A stretch of 64,000 nucleotides of DNA from Hypomesus transpacificus. Lineage: Eukaryota > Chordata > Actinopteri > Osmeriformes > Osmeridae. Numbering within the stretch: position 1 is the first letter of the stretch; every line of letters starts with the position of its first letter. The translations under genes and the position numbers were made by a program. Under the pieces are notes generated by a model that ran no database searches, had not been told where the DNA came from, and worked only from the letters and a program-made list of their open reading frames with translations. The stretch is from the NCBI RefSeq assembly GCF_021917145.1, contig NC_061072.1, forward strand, positions 10,569,001 to 10,633,000, given 5' to 3'. Of this stretch, positions 63,754 through 64,000 are shown one piece after another.

Positions 63754-64000
63754 GACGAGAGAGAGAGATAGGCACCCCACTCCAGTAAGCACAGTCCACC
63801 TTGCCAAAGTGCCAAAGATGCTCCCTTTACAAGTATTTATTGGAGCCTGGGGTGTGGTTGGAAATGTGTGGTTTGTTGCTGGACAGCAAAGTATGTAGTA
63901 ATAGGAGGGAAACAAGATACTATACTGCAATGAACAAATTGTTTTTTTTTATCAACTACTGAGTATCCAATGGTGTTAAGAGGTCAAGGTTACAGTAAAC
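63754..64000 (+). other. Start of the ANTXR-like 3'UTR
   Basis: Sequence after the stop codon at 63751-63753, with no canonical polyadenylation signal before the window ends; the 3'UTR probably continues beyond. Confidence 0.5.

Overview
The window is nuclear DNA of a ray-finned (teleost) fish. The coding sequences are vertebrate genes split by GT-AG introns, two rbp3 (IRBP) genes lie in tandem as is known for teleosts, and CA/CT microsatellites, fold-back elements and a Ty3/gypsy element of fish type are abundant. A lectin gene at the left edge looks strikingly like the type II antifreeze proteins of herring and smelt. This hints at a clupeiform or osmeriform, but it does not settle the species.

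Layout. (1) 259-1228: last four exons of a C-type lectin / type II antifreeze-like gene, broken by an in-frame TAG and probably by a one-base loss near its end. (2) 1.5-7.8 kb: repeat-rich stretch with a MITE-like element carrying two hairpins, a pair of inverted 56-bp copies about 2.1 kb apart, a LINE fragment on the minus strand, and a 1.39-kb fold-back element with arms of nearly 600 bp. (3) 7.8-22.8 kb: long region without recognisable genes, with microsatellites and a 29-bp minisatellite; it lies upstream of gdf10. (4) 22.85-38.0 kb: compact array of four plus-strand genes, gdf10, gdf2 (BMP9), rbp3 gene 1 (one exon, three modules) and rbp3 gene 2 (four exons, two modules). (5) 39.03-44.37 kb: complete Ty3/gypsy LTR retrotransposon on the minus strand. 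Its two 372-bp LTRs differ at one base, and pol has one in-frame stop. (6) 45.03-63.75 kb: an 18-exon anthrax toxin receptor family gene (ANTXR1/TEM8 type, 563 aa) on the plus strand.

The order gdf10-gdf2-rbp3-ANTXR-like matches the human 10q11 block (GDF10, GDF2, RBP3, ANTXRL), so this is an old conserved neighbourhood. The genes are not a pathway: gdf10 and gdf2 are secreted TGF-beta-family ligands, rbp3 carries retinoids between photoreceptors and pigment epithelium, and the ANTXR gene encodes a collagen-binding membrane receptor. The two rbp3 genes share a short block containing GATTA about 160 bp before each start codon, a candidate photoreceptor (CRX/OTX) element kept since their duplication.
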